Made by a program: the position numbers and the translations under genes. From assembly GCF_918797505.1 (NCBI RefSeq), contig NC_092795.1, positions 7,287,434-7,351,433 of the forward strand: 64,000 nucleotides of DNA, read 5' to 3'. Positions 42,595-51,960 of the stretch are shown in pieces (position 1 is the first letter of the stretch; each line of letters opens with the position of its first letter). This DNA is from Bemisia tabaci (Eukaryota > Arthropoda > Insecta > Hemiptera > Aleyrodidae). The notes under the pieces were generated by a model. It had not been told where the DNA came from and did not search any database. It saw only the letters and a program-made list of their open reading frames with translations.

Positions 42595-43859
42595 ACTATA
42601 TAGAGACTTTATGATCATATGATTATAACGATTTTCAAAAGTTTTTTTTTTTTTTTTTTTTTTTTGAGAGGAAAATCATATTTGACAATGGACACGACAC
42701 GTCTACCTCACTAATTACTAGAAAGTCATAGACGACATTTTAGCGGCTCTGGTGCTTGCACTAGAGCTGCTATTCCGGACGGTCCCAGCTGGGGAGTATC
42801 AATGCAGCATGTTACATTGTAGAGACCGCGCGTTGGTTGATGGGAATCGGCGCCATTTTCGGCTATGTTCCTTGTCATGACTTTATTTTATTGCATACTG
42901 TTTTATTGTTAGTCAATGCTATGTTGTGTATTGTATTTTTGGAATCATGGTGATACAGTCAACAGTTCAAAACTTGTTTGTGCTTTTATCTCGTGATGGA
43001 AAAAATGTACTTTACGTTCAAAATTTGAAAATTTGAATTTTAAAGTTTTCGCGGTTAAGGAAGCTTTAACCACTGGGTTGGAGCTTCCTAGTCATTTACT
43101 CGATATCAGCTGATAGCAAACAAAGGTTACCAGGGAAACCGTAAACGTCTAACAACTATCGTGGCCATTGGGGCGATTATTGAAATGATATCGACTTTAT
43201 GTCGCCGCTTACGACAGGACATAGCCCTATCTTAACTGTGTAATATATCGCAATTCGATATTGTTTTGATTTTTAAAAGGAGCAATTCATTCATACAGTT
43301 CCGATTAGTTTTGGCGAACGGGCCCTTAGCCTGCTTAGTACGTATAATCCCAAAACGCAGGAAAATAGATTGTAGGAAAATATTTGCATCGGAAAATCGT
43401 AACAATTTTCCCCTAGATGTCTTCCATTCCGGGTACATATTTATTGAAAACGGCGACTTTTTCAACAGTCCTATTTTTATCTACAACATCTAAGTGGCCC
43501 TTCATAATCATTTAATTTTGGCCCCTGGCCAGAAAAAGGTTCGGAAATTGCAGTGATTTTGCCGAAAATGCTGAAGTAAGTAAATTTGGGCATTTTTTTT
43601 CCTTCTTCAAACTCTGTGGAGAAGCACTTCTCCTCCAGTACATCTATTTTTTTACTTATCTCTCGCAAGGTACATTTACAGAAGGTGTGTTCCAGTATTA
43701 ACAGTTCAGATTCGTTGTTTTTTTATTATAACGCTTATTTCGGAAAGCAATTATTACATTGTTCAATTCTACTGACTTTCAACACTCGATTATACTCCCG
43801 GCAAATTCTGCAGCAGCGTTTCAAATGTTGACTCTAATGCTTCCAACAGCCATCCGATG

Positions 43860-44390
43860 TCTAAGAGTTTATTCCTAGATTTAGGGATTTTCCGGAATTT
43901 CCAGGGATTTAGGGATTTTTCAGGAAATCTAGGGATTTTTTTTTGATGAGGTAAAGTTACCAAAAATCAACTTTTTAACCTCAATTCTAGCTTCGACAAT
44001 CGAAAACATTTTTTCATCTATATTTTGTAGGCCTTTTTGGCAACACTATTTTCCCCGCAAATAAGCCGGAAATTAAAACGATTGCGTCCTTCGATGTACT
44101 TGACATTCAACTGCATTCAACCTGTTAATAATAAGAAATCAACTAATATTCTTTCATTTTATTGGTCTGGATTAGCACTGCTTTCAGAGAGCGCCAAAAT
44201 TCAAACGAGCCAATCAGATTTAAATATTGCAAATCGCTACATCGAATGACATCATGATTCTTCATAAAAAAATGGCGCTTTTTGCAAAATCTAGGGATTT
44301 TTTAAGTATATTTGAGCAAATCTGGGGATTTAGGGATTTTTAGCGAAATCTAGGCATTTTTTTTCTTCCCCGCTAGGGATTTAATATCGG
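43860..44390 (+). repeat. Paired clusters of TAGGGATTT words
   Basis: TAGGGATTT(TT) recurs four times in 43876-43938 and at least five times (AGGGATTT, GGGGATTT, TAGGCATTT variants) in 44290-44383, in the same orientation, with about 350 bp of unrelated DNA between. It may be a degenerate tandem array split by an insertion. Confidence 0.5.
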
Positions 44391-45120
44391 AAGACTGGCT
44401 TCCAGTATCGTAGCGTTGATCGTCGCTGATGTCGAAATGGAACCTAATGCCGGACTTACTGTAACACCTCCATTCCTCAATTCCGGTGAGGAATACGTCT
44501 CTACCCTTAACTCAATATAAATATACAAATTGATAAGTGAGTGCTTTAGTCTCCTGAAAACAGAATTGCGAAACTTAAAATTGGAGAAAAATGATGAGTA
44601 AATGAAAAAATGGAACCAATTGGTGGGATATGTCGCATGCCATTCTGACACAAAATATGGCGTCTATCGAATCACCTTAACTAAATAAAATAACCAAATT
44701 TTCAACTCTCAAACTATCAACTATCAACTATCAAAATTCAAACTATCAAAATTTCCAACAATGACAAAAATGATTGTAATATACCTATAATGTAATGAAA
44801 TATACACGCTCTAATCATTTAATTTGTATTACCTTTATGTTATGTACCTACATGTTATACTATTTTTATAATAAATTTTGCCAACATGCTTTTCAATTCA
44901 GTCTACAACATTTCATTCCGACGTGGCAATAATGATTTATAATGCCCCTAAACATTAAAATGAATTACAATAGTAATGCCGCATTATAATGTCGTATTAT
45001 ACATCGCAACGATTCATGTCCTACTGATTATTGATTATTGTAAGATGAATTCTGTTTTCTCTGATTGTATGTTTCATACGTGCGAAGCAAGTACGGGTCA
45101 CTAGAAACGTGGTTCGTACG
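44390..45120. other. Gene-free AT-rich stretch
   Basis: TATCAACTATCAA micro-repeats at about 44710-44750. A plus frame near 44391-44518 contains VALIVADVEMEPNAG, faintly like the LxxAGDVExNPGP motif seen at the start of some LINE ORFs, but the key residues are changed. See rejected items. Confidence 0.35.
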
Positions 45121-45136
45121 GGTGGCTGATGAAATT

Positions 45137-45195
45137 GATCTTCGAATACCTTTTGATGAGCTAGGGAAATGGAACCATCTGCATCTCATGGACAA
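45137..45195 (+). repeat. Inverted degenerate copy of exon sequence at 45405-45464
   Basis: GATCTTCGAATACCTTTTGA TGAGCTAG on the plus strand matches GATCTTCGAATAACTTTTGA TGAGCTAG on the minus strand of the neighbouring exon, with about 75% agreement over 60 bp. The copy has lost frame (a deletion after the shared DELG/DELE), so it is a relic. Confidence 0.6.
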
Positions 45196-45243
45196 TAAAT
45201 AGTTGCCGTAATTAAGGTCATCCCGTGATTAAGGTGCCGTGAT

Positions 45244-45519
45244 TTAAGTCATAAATTCTTCATCTAATTCTTGATTCATCTCCAAAATGTCTGCTAAAGC
45301 TTTCATGCGCTTCTCCTTGTATGCATGAATGAGCAAATTGGGTATCGAACAAGCGGACACTTTTTGAAAATTTAGATGATTCTGGACAATATCGTACAGA
45401 AGTCCACGAGCTGCAGATAGAACCATTACCTCTAGCTCATCAAAAGTTATTCGAAGATCATTCAACAACCTCTTTGACAAGTTGCAAAAACTTTTCGTTA
45501 ACAATAGTGTCACACGGTA
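45244..45519 (-). CDS. Candidate terminal exon, unassigned
   Basis: The acceptor (AAATATTCCTAG) leads in phase 0 into YRVTLLLTKSFCNLSKRL, DLRITFDELEVMVLSAARGL, HAYKEKRMKALADILEMNQE and LDEEFMT-stop. The amphipathic, acidic-ended sequence reads like a genuine helical C-terminus. It fits after the upstream candidate exon (ending 45639) across a 119-bp intron with donor GTAGGT. A degraded inverted copy next door suggests this segment is also repetitive. No family recognised. Confidence 0.38.
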   Translation of the reverse strand, partial: YRVTLLLTKSFCNLSKRLLNDLRITFDELEVMVLSAARGLLYDIVQNHLNFQKVSACSIPNLLIHAYKEKRMKALADILEMNQELDEEFMT

Positions 45520-45638
45520 CTAGGAATATTTACTATTTAACGAACCTTATATTTCCCTGACTCAGTCCTAAATTATAGAAGTATGCGTTACTTTTCCAGC
45601 AATCCAAAAAAACAATTATACAAAAAACCAATACCTAC

Positions 45639-45806
45639 ACTTTCAGATATAAAAATGCAAATTTTTTGCAGCCTCGCTAAACGACTTATCAACCAGAGAT
45701 TTTTTAGGAAGCGGACCTCCAAAGAGCTTTCAAAATTAAAAGTATACAACAAGTGATAATGCCATGTATTCGCCATATCAAAGCCCAATACACATTTATA
45801 CACCGG
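45639..45806 (-). CDS. Candidate upstream exon, unassigned
   Basis: A 56-codon open block contains MANTWHYHLLYTFNFESSLE and LRF-like helical text, ending ISES at donor AGT|GTAGGT in phase 0, compatible with the exon at 45519. A stop lies just upstream, so translation would have to start within the block, for example at the Met of MANTW. Confidence 0.28.
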
Positions 45807-45999
45807 CTACGTAAATCTGCTAAGTTACAAAACATGAATCGACAGTTGTCGGATTGTACATCAATGACAAAATGTGTCTAGGCCCTCATTCTTGACTACA
45901 ACTACTGCCCCCAGAGCCGCTCTCCGACGCCAATGCGTTGGAGCTTCCTGCTTGTTTTTGCATACCAAGCCAAACTTGATGTTTCACAATTCGCACCGT

Positions 46000-46865
46000 T
46001 TAAATGTGAACACCTTCACTTCCTTACAATTGCTATGATTTTTAAGAGTTTTTTTTCTTTAGAATAGATTGAGAACGTTCGGTGGCGAAAGGGCGATGCG
46101 CGTTTGGGGCGTGGAAAGCCATTAGGGAGGTCGGATATTTAATATTTTATAAAAACTGCAGATAATGATTTACATTTTGTCACATTAAAAATTTATAAAA
46201 GCATTTCATCAGGGAAATTTTTTAATTGTAAACTTCTAAGTTAGGTGTTACCGAAAATATGAGTGTTTAAAGTTTCACGTCATGCCCGTCCTCCTCTTTT
46301 AGACCCGCTCCACTGTGTCTAAGTTCTGAGATTTTGTTTTTTAATATACTTAAATAATCAACTTGTTACAAAGTCTCATTGCAGTTTTTTAACTTTAATT
46401 CTTGGGATATTGAAAATTCCGCATCCAATTAATTTCAACAGAAAAGAAAAAGTTTAGATATTCATGTCACAAGATAAGGGAAATCAAATAAACATAAAAA
46501 ATCAATGATACTTATTTTTTTCTTTAAAACAATACCGCATTCTTGCCCCTACCAAAATAACCATTCCAACGAAAGTAACATAATTACTACGAATAGAAAA
46601 GTAAGTAACCTAGAATACATTACGAGCACTTTAAGAGCTATTGATCGTTTCTTTCCGTGTTGGAATGGAGTTGAGTTCTTCCCTCTAGAAAACGACGAAT
46701 TTGGCGACGCTCTCTTGCGAGTAGATCGACGATTTCAGCTCCTTCGGAGATAATCACGTGAAGGTATTTAATCCTGTCCAAAGAGGTTAAGTGCTTTTAA
46801 AACTGCTCCGATGTTTTTTTCACCATGTCGAGAGGCACGCGCGCGATCATGTTACCGCCCGAGGA
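46000..46865. other. Gene-free stretch
   Basis: No supported coding or repeat structure. Confidence 0.35.
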
Positions 46866-46867
46866 GT

Positions 46868-46998
46868 ATATTCGGACGCATTTCTGTCGAACGGAACTAT
46901 GTGCATTAAGACATGAGCTCTGAGACCCATAAGAATGCATGCGTAACAGGGCTCACGTCATGATGCACATAGTTCCGTTTGGCAGAAATACGTCCGTT
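46868..46998. mobile_element. Fold-back element, AACTATGTGCATTA family, full copy
   Basis: CGGACGCATTTCTGTCGAAC and GGAACTATGTGCATTAAGAC are inverted at the right as GTCATGATGCACATAGTTCC and GTTTGGCAGAAATACGTCCG. About 131 bp with a short loop. A shorter copy is at 14643-14752. Confidence 0.75.
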
Positions 46999-47226
46999 GA
47001 ATGGGGGCCTCGGGATACGAATCGCGAGTTACAAACGAACGCGCGGCATCTCTAAAAGGTTTAGCGGTTATCGACTCGTAGCGGAGAGCCAATTTGCGTA
47101 TAGATCGCCGAGCTTCAACGAGCATGAATGGGTTTTCAGTGGCGAAAAAAACCGCCTATCGCAAAAAACGAAAATTACGCGCGTTAAGAATGGAGACAGG
47201 TGGATCAACGGAAAGGGTATTAAGAA

Positions 47227-47674
47227 CGCGGTGCTGTAGGAAGGAACGCCGTATGAACATTCGAAGGTTGCCAAATTTCCCCTGGTAACATTTGTAGTTT
47301 TGAGGATGGTTACACTGAAATAAAAACTGCGGTCGTGGAGCTGTACATACGAGCTATTTAGTCATACCGTCCGAGTTCCGGGCTCAGAGGCCGAGAGTTC
47401 TGGGCGTAGCACCCGAGCAGTCGAAAGTACGGCTCTAGCACCTGGAACTTTCGTCCTTTGAGCCCGGAACGGACGGTACGTCGATAAAGCCCGTAACTTG
47501 TTTATCAACGTATGAATATTTTTCCTTGAGATTTCCGGATACTTTATACCTGATTGCGTATAAGACTCGCTGAAAACTTTGAAGAAGGATTCCCCAGAAA
47601 ATCCGTATTTTATGTCATCATGGGAAATTTGGCAACGTCTGAAGGCTCATACAGCGTTATTGCTGAGCACGGCT
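47227..47674. mobile_element. CTGCCGTGCTAAGG-family MITE split by insertion
   Basis: The left end GCGGTGCTGTAGGAAGGAAC and right end TTATTGCTGAGCACGGC are family termini. Interior family text stops at GAGGATGGT and resumes at ATGAATATTTTTCCTTGAG. The intervening DNA is a separate hairpin element. Confidence 0.7.
47313..47510. mobile_element. 198-bp TA-flanked hairpin element, nested
   Basis: Flanked by TA on both sides (47311-47312, 47511-47512) within the host MITE. Its interior has a 19-21-bp inverted repeat TACCGTCCGxxTTCCGGGCTC (47365-47385 against 47460-47478) and a smaller GAAAGT...ACTTTC pair. The outer ends (CACTGAAATAAAAAC, GTTTATCAACG) are only weakly inverted. A TA duplication suggests a Tc1/mariner-type or similar mechanism. 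Confidence 0.6.
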
Positions 47675-48040
47675 GATCGACTCTAAATAAACGCTCTTTG
47701 GCTACAGATTCTTTGGCGTTTCTTAGACGAAGGAACGCAACTGCATTCCAAAGTTGCAAAATTGACTAAAACATTCTAATTTTCTCAGGAATGTAGCTTG
47801 GGAGCTTCTATCCACAGCTATGCAATTTTTGTTCGTAATAAGAGGGAAAATCTGTGAAATTTTCAGGTACAAGTTCCCAACAGTTTTCAGATAATCATAT
47901 AATTTGCAAGTGAAAATTTTGCAACGTTGATTTGTAGTTATGTGTTTTATTCCTTTTGAATTCATACTTCCGATAACGCAGAGAGCGGAAGGAACATTTC
48001 TTATTGATGAGAAGCCTATTAAAAACTATTGTAGGTTGCA

Positions 48041-48236
48041 AATTGATTCAAGTATACTTTGATTCTCGTGTGAGCGAGTAATTCAATTTTTCGTATCCGA
48101 TGCTACATAGAAACATTAATTTCTTGGTTGGGAGTTGATATCAATGATTCTCATTGTGCAAATTGTGTTCTAAGTGAAATTTTGAAGATAAAACGTTCAT
48201 CAGAAAGCTTAAATTCACACTTTGTCGAGTGGTCCA
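48041..48236. mobile_element. Single right arm of the 39535-40085 family
   Basis: TCTCGTGTGAGCGAGTAATT, TTGGTTGGGAGTTGATATCA, TTGTGCAAATTGTGTTC and TTGTCGAGTGGTCCATT match the right arm of that element in order. No left arm is present. Confidence 0.6.
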
Positions 48237-48268
48237 TTGATGAACGCCCAGAATGAGGATTGTTATTA

Positions 48269-48520
48269 TTACCGTGCAAAGGAAGAACGCCGCATGAGCC
48301 ACAGGCGTTGCCAAATTTCTCTAGGTAAAATACGAATTTTGAGGGACATTTGTGAATATTCGTCCTCCGATTTTTCAGATGATTTCACTCGCAATTTAAT
48401 CTAAAATATCTGAGAATATCAAAGAAAGATACAACCAAATTTCTTCCAAAATAAATATGTTATCACGAGAAATTCGGCAATCTTTGAATGCTCATACGGC
48501 GTTTTCCCTTAGCACGGCGG
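48269..48520. mobile_element. MITE, CTGCCGTGCTAAGG family
   Basis: TTACCGTGCAAAGGAAGAAC to TTTTCCCTTAGCACGGCGG, about 252 bp. Flanks ATTA and ATAA are similar but not identical. It begins 32 bp after the arm at 48041-48236. Confidence 0.7.
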
Positions 48521-48769
48521 ATAAGTTTTAGCGCCTCTTATTATTATATACACAGCAATCCAATGAATTTGAACTGAATTAAAATATTGAGTACCTCAAC
48601 TAGTAGCTCATCGATAGACAGAGATTAGATAATTCATCAAGCTTTCATTGCTAAGCGATTTCCCGGTCATAATTGGTAGGAATGCGAAGATTGGGATCGA
48701 CGTGGCGGCGTGGTTAGTTAGGAGGAGTGCGGTCACAGCTCATTAAAACTCGCATCGGTTACCCATTAA

Positions 48770-49095
48770 TTACCTGCCTGTTTACGGGCCCAACCGCGTC
48801 CCCGCAGATATAGATTGCGATACGCAAATGCAGATATATATGCGTTTATTAAAAAACAGTCATAAAATAATGGTAATTTATGGCTGCGGCCGGCAGGGCG
48901 GGGGGAAGGTGCGCGAATGTCCGCAAGTCGCCGGCCGCTGCAAAGGGGCCTTTTGTCACTCTCGTACGTTCCCGCCAACAGAGACGTGCTGTTCGTGCAA
49001 TCTGCAACCGGAGGATTAGCTTCCATATGCCGTTGCGAAGTTGTCGGGAAAGCTCAATGGTATGAGCCGTCTGCACAGTGGGAGGCGGCTTTTGA
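48770..49095. promoter_or_regulatory. GC-rich block beside AT homeodomain-like cores
   Basis: TTTATTAAAAAACAGTCATA and ATAATGGTAATTTATGGC (Hox-like CATAAA/TTTATGG words) adjoin a CpG-rich stretch (GCGGCCGGCAGGGCGG). Frames are open on both strands (60-86 codons) without splice sites. A conserved non-coding element is as likely as an exon. Confidence 0.22.
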
Positions 49096-49544
49096 ATGAG
49101 GTAAAATTATGGATTAAAAAATTAATAAGGCACTCGCCAGACTCGTTCCGAATGATGCGTAAAGAAACGTTCTGGAACAGTTTTCGCATTTGATCAACAT
49201 TTTGAGATTCCGACGAATAATCGATGTGTCATTGGGTCTCTTCCGAAATTAATCTCCGTTTCAAAAAAAATAGAGAAAAGAATAAAAAAAGAAAACCTAA
49301 AAAGCGAATAGCACTTATCAGGGGGCTTGGGCGATAAGGCGTACGTATGAATGCAGTTTTTGAAAAAAATTAGATGTTAGTGATTTAAACTAACACGGGT
49401 CTTGAAAGATAATCTGAGAAGGATTTACTGGTAAAATTCAATGTTTAAGCATACAAATGTGAGTTTCTACTTGATGTCCGCCATTTGACTCCATTCAATT
49501 TCGAAACTTCAAACTCATGTTTCTCGAAATAATAAAACCTGCAC

Positions 49545-49870
49545 TTATGAGCCTGTCTTCTAAGTCCGTTAATTAAGGTCATTCCTGAGTTTATCAAGAA
49601 AAATTACGGAAATTGAGCCTCACATGGACATTCAATTGCAACTTTTTAAGCGCGCCATGCATATGACATGCTTATTGCAATCGCCGAGATCTCAGCTGAT
49701 TGATATCTGTGTGCCGATTGTTGAATCACTATCGAATGATCATCTTAGCAAAGCTTTTTATCGATCACCTGCACGTGTGAGCCTTGTCCTGCAAGTCCTT
49801 CAATTCAGGTAATTTTTGATTTTTCAAGAAAGATTACAGTAACTAGGCACCATATGGACATTAAGTGACA
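49545..49870 (+). repeat. Two degenerate tandem units, ~235 bp apart
   Basis: TGAGCCTGTCTTCTAAGTCC, TTTATCAAGAAAAATTACGG, ATGGACATTCAATTGCAAC is echoed at 49779-49872 by TGAGCCTTGTCCTGCAAGTC, TTTTCAAGAAAGATTACAG, ATGGACATTAAGTGACAAC. The text between units (CGATTGTTGAATCACTATCG) also resembles 63203-63235. Confidence 0.55.
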
Positions 49871-50038
49871 ACATTTTCTACTCTCTTTACATGCCAACGA
49901 TTGGATGGTATTCACACTGGTCGATTGGTCATTACCTACTTCCTATGTCGATTGCAACCACCTAATTCCTTTCATAGAATTGAACAATTTTCTCTTGGTC
50001 GTCTTTATCTTTTCTTTGTCTACTAGGTGCAATACCTG

Positions 50039-50267
50039 CACTTGAAAAAAAACTACATTGAATCTAGAGTCCAGACTCTTAAAAACATCAACAAGAACAA
50101 ATTCTCTTGATCAATCGGAATTAAGCTTAAATCGAGAACCCAGCCTCTGAATTTGAGCGGATTTCCTTTTGTTTTAAGCTTAAATCTGATTGAATCAGGA
50201 ATATTTTTTCTTGTGAATGTTTTCAAGAGTCTGGATTCTAGGTCCAATGTGTTTTTTTTTTCCAGTG
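50039..50267 (-). mobile_element. MITE, CACTGG fold-back family, TSD TG
   Basis: 229 bp, CACTTGAAAAAAAAC to TTTTTTTTTCCAGTG, flanked by TG on both sides. Reverse orientation by its centre, and more diverged than the 58.4 kb copy. Confidence 0.8.
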
Positions 50268-50379
50268 TGAACAGCCTGGAGCTCATATTATCGGAGTCAA
50301 CTTGGCAGTCATTCGTCGGGGAGTGAATCCGTGGATTAATTAATAAAGAAACCCCTGGACTTGCGCATGGGCTCTTGAG

Positions 50380-50700
50380 TGCCGGTTAAACAGTTATGTG
50401 CGGATAAAAATCTCCGCCCTCCGCCCTGCCTCCGCCCCCCGCCCCCCTCACAAGGCACACGGCACAAGGGGGCCGTCCACGATGTTGAAAAGAAACTGCA
50501 ATTCATTTACTGGCTAATGGACCGGAAGGGCGGCACGGGACCATCTCCCGGGCCCCCGGGCCCCCAGGGGCGTCGCGCGACGCCCGACGAGTTCTTTCCC
50601 CGGGTCTTTGACAGGGCTCGCACACACACACCTCCACACCGGGGGCATTCCGCACAAACAGAGGCCATCAATGCCTTCCTTCCCCAAAGAAAAAGAACTC
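50380..50700. other. GC-rich block, unassigned
   Basis: CpG-rich with polyC/G runs (CCCGGGCCCCCGGGCCCCC near 50545). Plus and minus frames (181 and 141 codons) overlap and extend into the adjacent MITE, so neither is trusted. A short GPxGPPGPQG run is compositional. Confidence 0.3.
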
Positions 50701-50725
50701 GTTTTCTTCTATGGAATGGACTACA

Positions 50726-51235
50726 CTGCCGTTCTACGGAAAAACGCCATATCGACGGTGAAACTACCAAACCACGTATCTCGTTTGCGGTGTTTAAAAA
50801 TCTACGCTCGCATTTTATTTTTTTGAAGTCGACCAAATCAATATTATTCGTTGAAATTTTCACAGAATTTTCTCCGCGCAAAGAGGAAAAATCACAGAAA
50901 TTTTCAAGACTAGACGTTAAGTAGTTTTTCATTTAAAAAATAAAGTATGACGGGAAGTCTGCGACGTCGCAAACCGAGATACGTGGTTTGGTAGTTTCAC
51001 CGTCGATATGAACCTCCAGGCGTTGCCAGATGTCCTTTAATAAAACACGGATTTCCTGGTACACTTATAAATATTTTCTATCCAATTTTTCAGATACTTT
51101 TGCTTGCAATTTCACCTGAAGTTCCTGAAAATTTCTCGGAAAAATATTCATAACTTTTCTCAAGAATGAACATTTTATCTTGGGGAATTTGGCAACTCTG
51201 GAATGTTCATACGGCGTTCTTCCTTAGTACGGCAG
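50726..51235. mobile_element. CTGCCGTGCTAAGG-family MITE split by a hairpin, TSD TACA
   Basis: Left end CTGCCGTTCTACGG and right end CCTTAGTACGGCAG, flanked by TACA on both sides (50722-50725, 51236-51239). Removing 50748-51010 leaves about 247 bp, the normal family length, and restores the CGCCxTATGA-type block. Confidence 0.8.
50748..51010. mobile_element. 263-bp hairpin element CATATCGACGGTG, nested
   Basis: CATATCGACGGTGAAACTAC, CAAACCACGTATCTCGTTTG CG is inverted exactly or nearly so at the right end, giving arms of about 43 bp. Because ATAT is itself palindromic, terminus and target duplication cannot be separated. A diverged half copy is at 63640-63820 (CATATCCACGGTG, CCGCGTATCTCGTTTGCG), which supports CATATC as part of the element. 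Confidence 0.8.
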
Positions 51236-51242
51236 TACAATA

Positions 51243-51495
51243 CTCCCGTGCTAGAGAATAACGTCGTATGAGCATTTGAACGTTGCTAAAATTCCCTCCA
51301 TAAAAAATTTATTCTGGAAGAAAGTTACGCATGTTTTCCCTCCGAATTTCCAGATAATTCATATTGAAATACGAACAAAAATTTCTGAAAAATTGACAGA
51401 AGAGTGATAACAACTTTTCCAATAAATACGCATATTATCAAAGGGAATTTGGCAACCTCTGATGGTTCATACAGCGGTTTTCCATAGTACGGTAG
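51243..51495. mobile_element. MITE, CTGCCGTGCTAAGG family
   Basis: 253 bp, CTCCCGTGCTAGAG to CCATAGTACGGTAG, 7 bp after the previous element's right end. Flanking AATA and TCTA do not match. Confidence 0.7.
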
Positions 51496-51564
51496 TCTAG
51501 TAATGAGGTCTGGGAAGAAAGTCCGGAGTAGTACTACGTAGAGAGTATAGAAGGTAGTAACTCA

Positions 51565-51767
51565 TTCAACACTGAACATTCATTGCGGAAGAAAGTTATG
51601 CATGTTTTTCCTTCAAATTTCCAGATAATTTATATTAAAATACGAATAAAATTGTCTGAAAATTGAAGAAAATTGTCACAACTTTTCCAATAAATACGTA
51701 TATTATGAAGAGGGATTTTGCAACATCTGAAGGTTCATACGGCGTTTTTCCTCGGAACGGCAGAATA
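51565..51767. mobile_element. CTGCCGTGCTAAGG MITE, left-truncated
   Basis: Starts within family text (TTGCGGAAGAAAGTTATGC) and ends CGTTTTTCCTCGGAACGGCAG. It closely matches the interior of the 51243 copy (TTCCAGATAATT, AAAATACGAA), so local duplication and separate insertion are both possible. Confidence 0.65.
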
Positions 51768-51796
51768 AGTGAGAAATTAACAAAATTAACATAATG

Positions 51797-51960
51797 GGAC
51801 AGTTGCGCCGGGCATAGAATCGTGTTGCGAATGCTTAAGCTTGTGCATTAGCGAGATAATAATAAGATCTATCCATACACTAAGTTTCTACACCCAATAT
51901 TAACGGAGATATCGCTCGGCGAATAACACTGTGTATCCCGTCATTATTTTATCGAGCGTT
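51797..51960. mobile_element. Half copy of the CAGTGGGTC family
   Basis: GGGACAGTTGCGCCGGGCAT, AGAATCGTG and ACCCAATATTAACGGAGATA TCGC match the left half of the element starting at 56655. The right half is missing. Confidence 0.5.

Noticed and set aside
44391..44518. VADVEMEPNAG resembling the GDVExNPGP motif of LINE or 2A-type sequences
   Set aside because: The critical Gly-Asp and NPGP residues are altered, and no reverse transcriptase or endonuclease sequence lies nearby.
50379..50932. Collagen-like GPxGPPGPQG stretch in a 181-codon frame
   Set aside because: Only three triplets within a GC-rich run; the frame continues into a MITE, so it is compositional.
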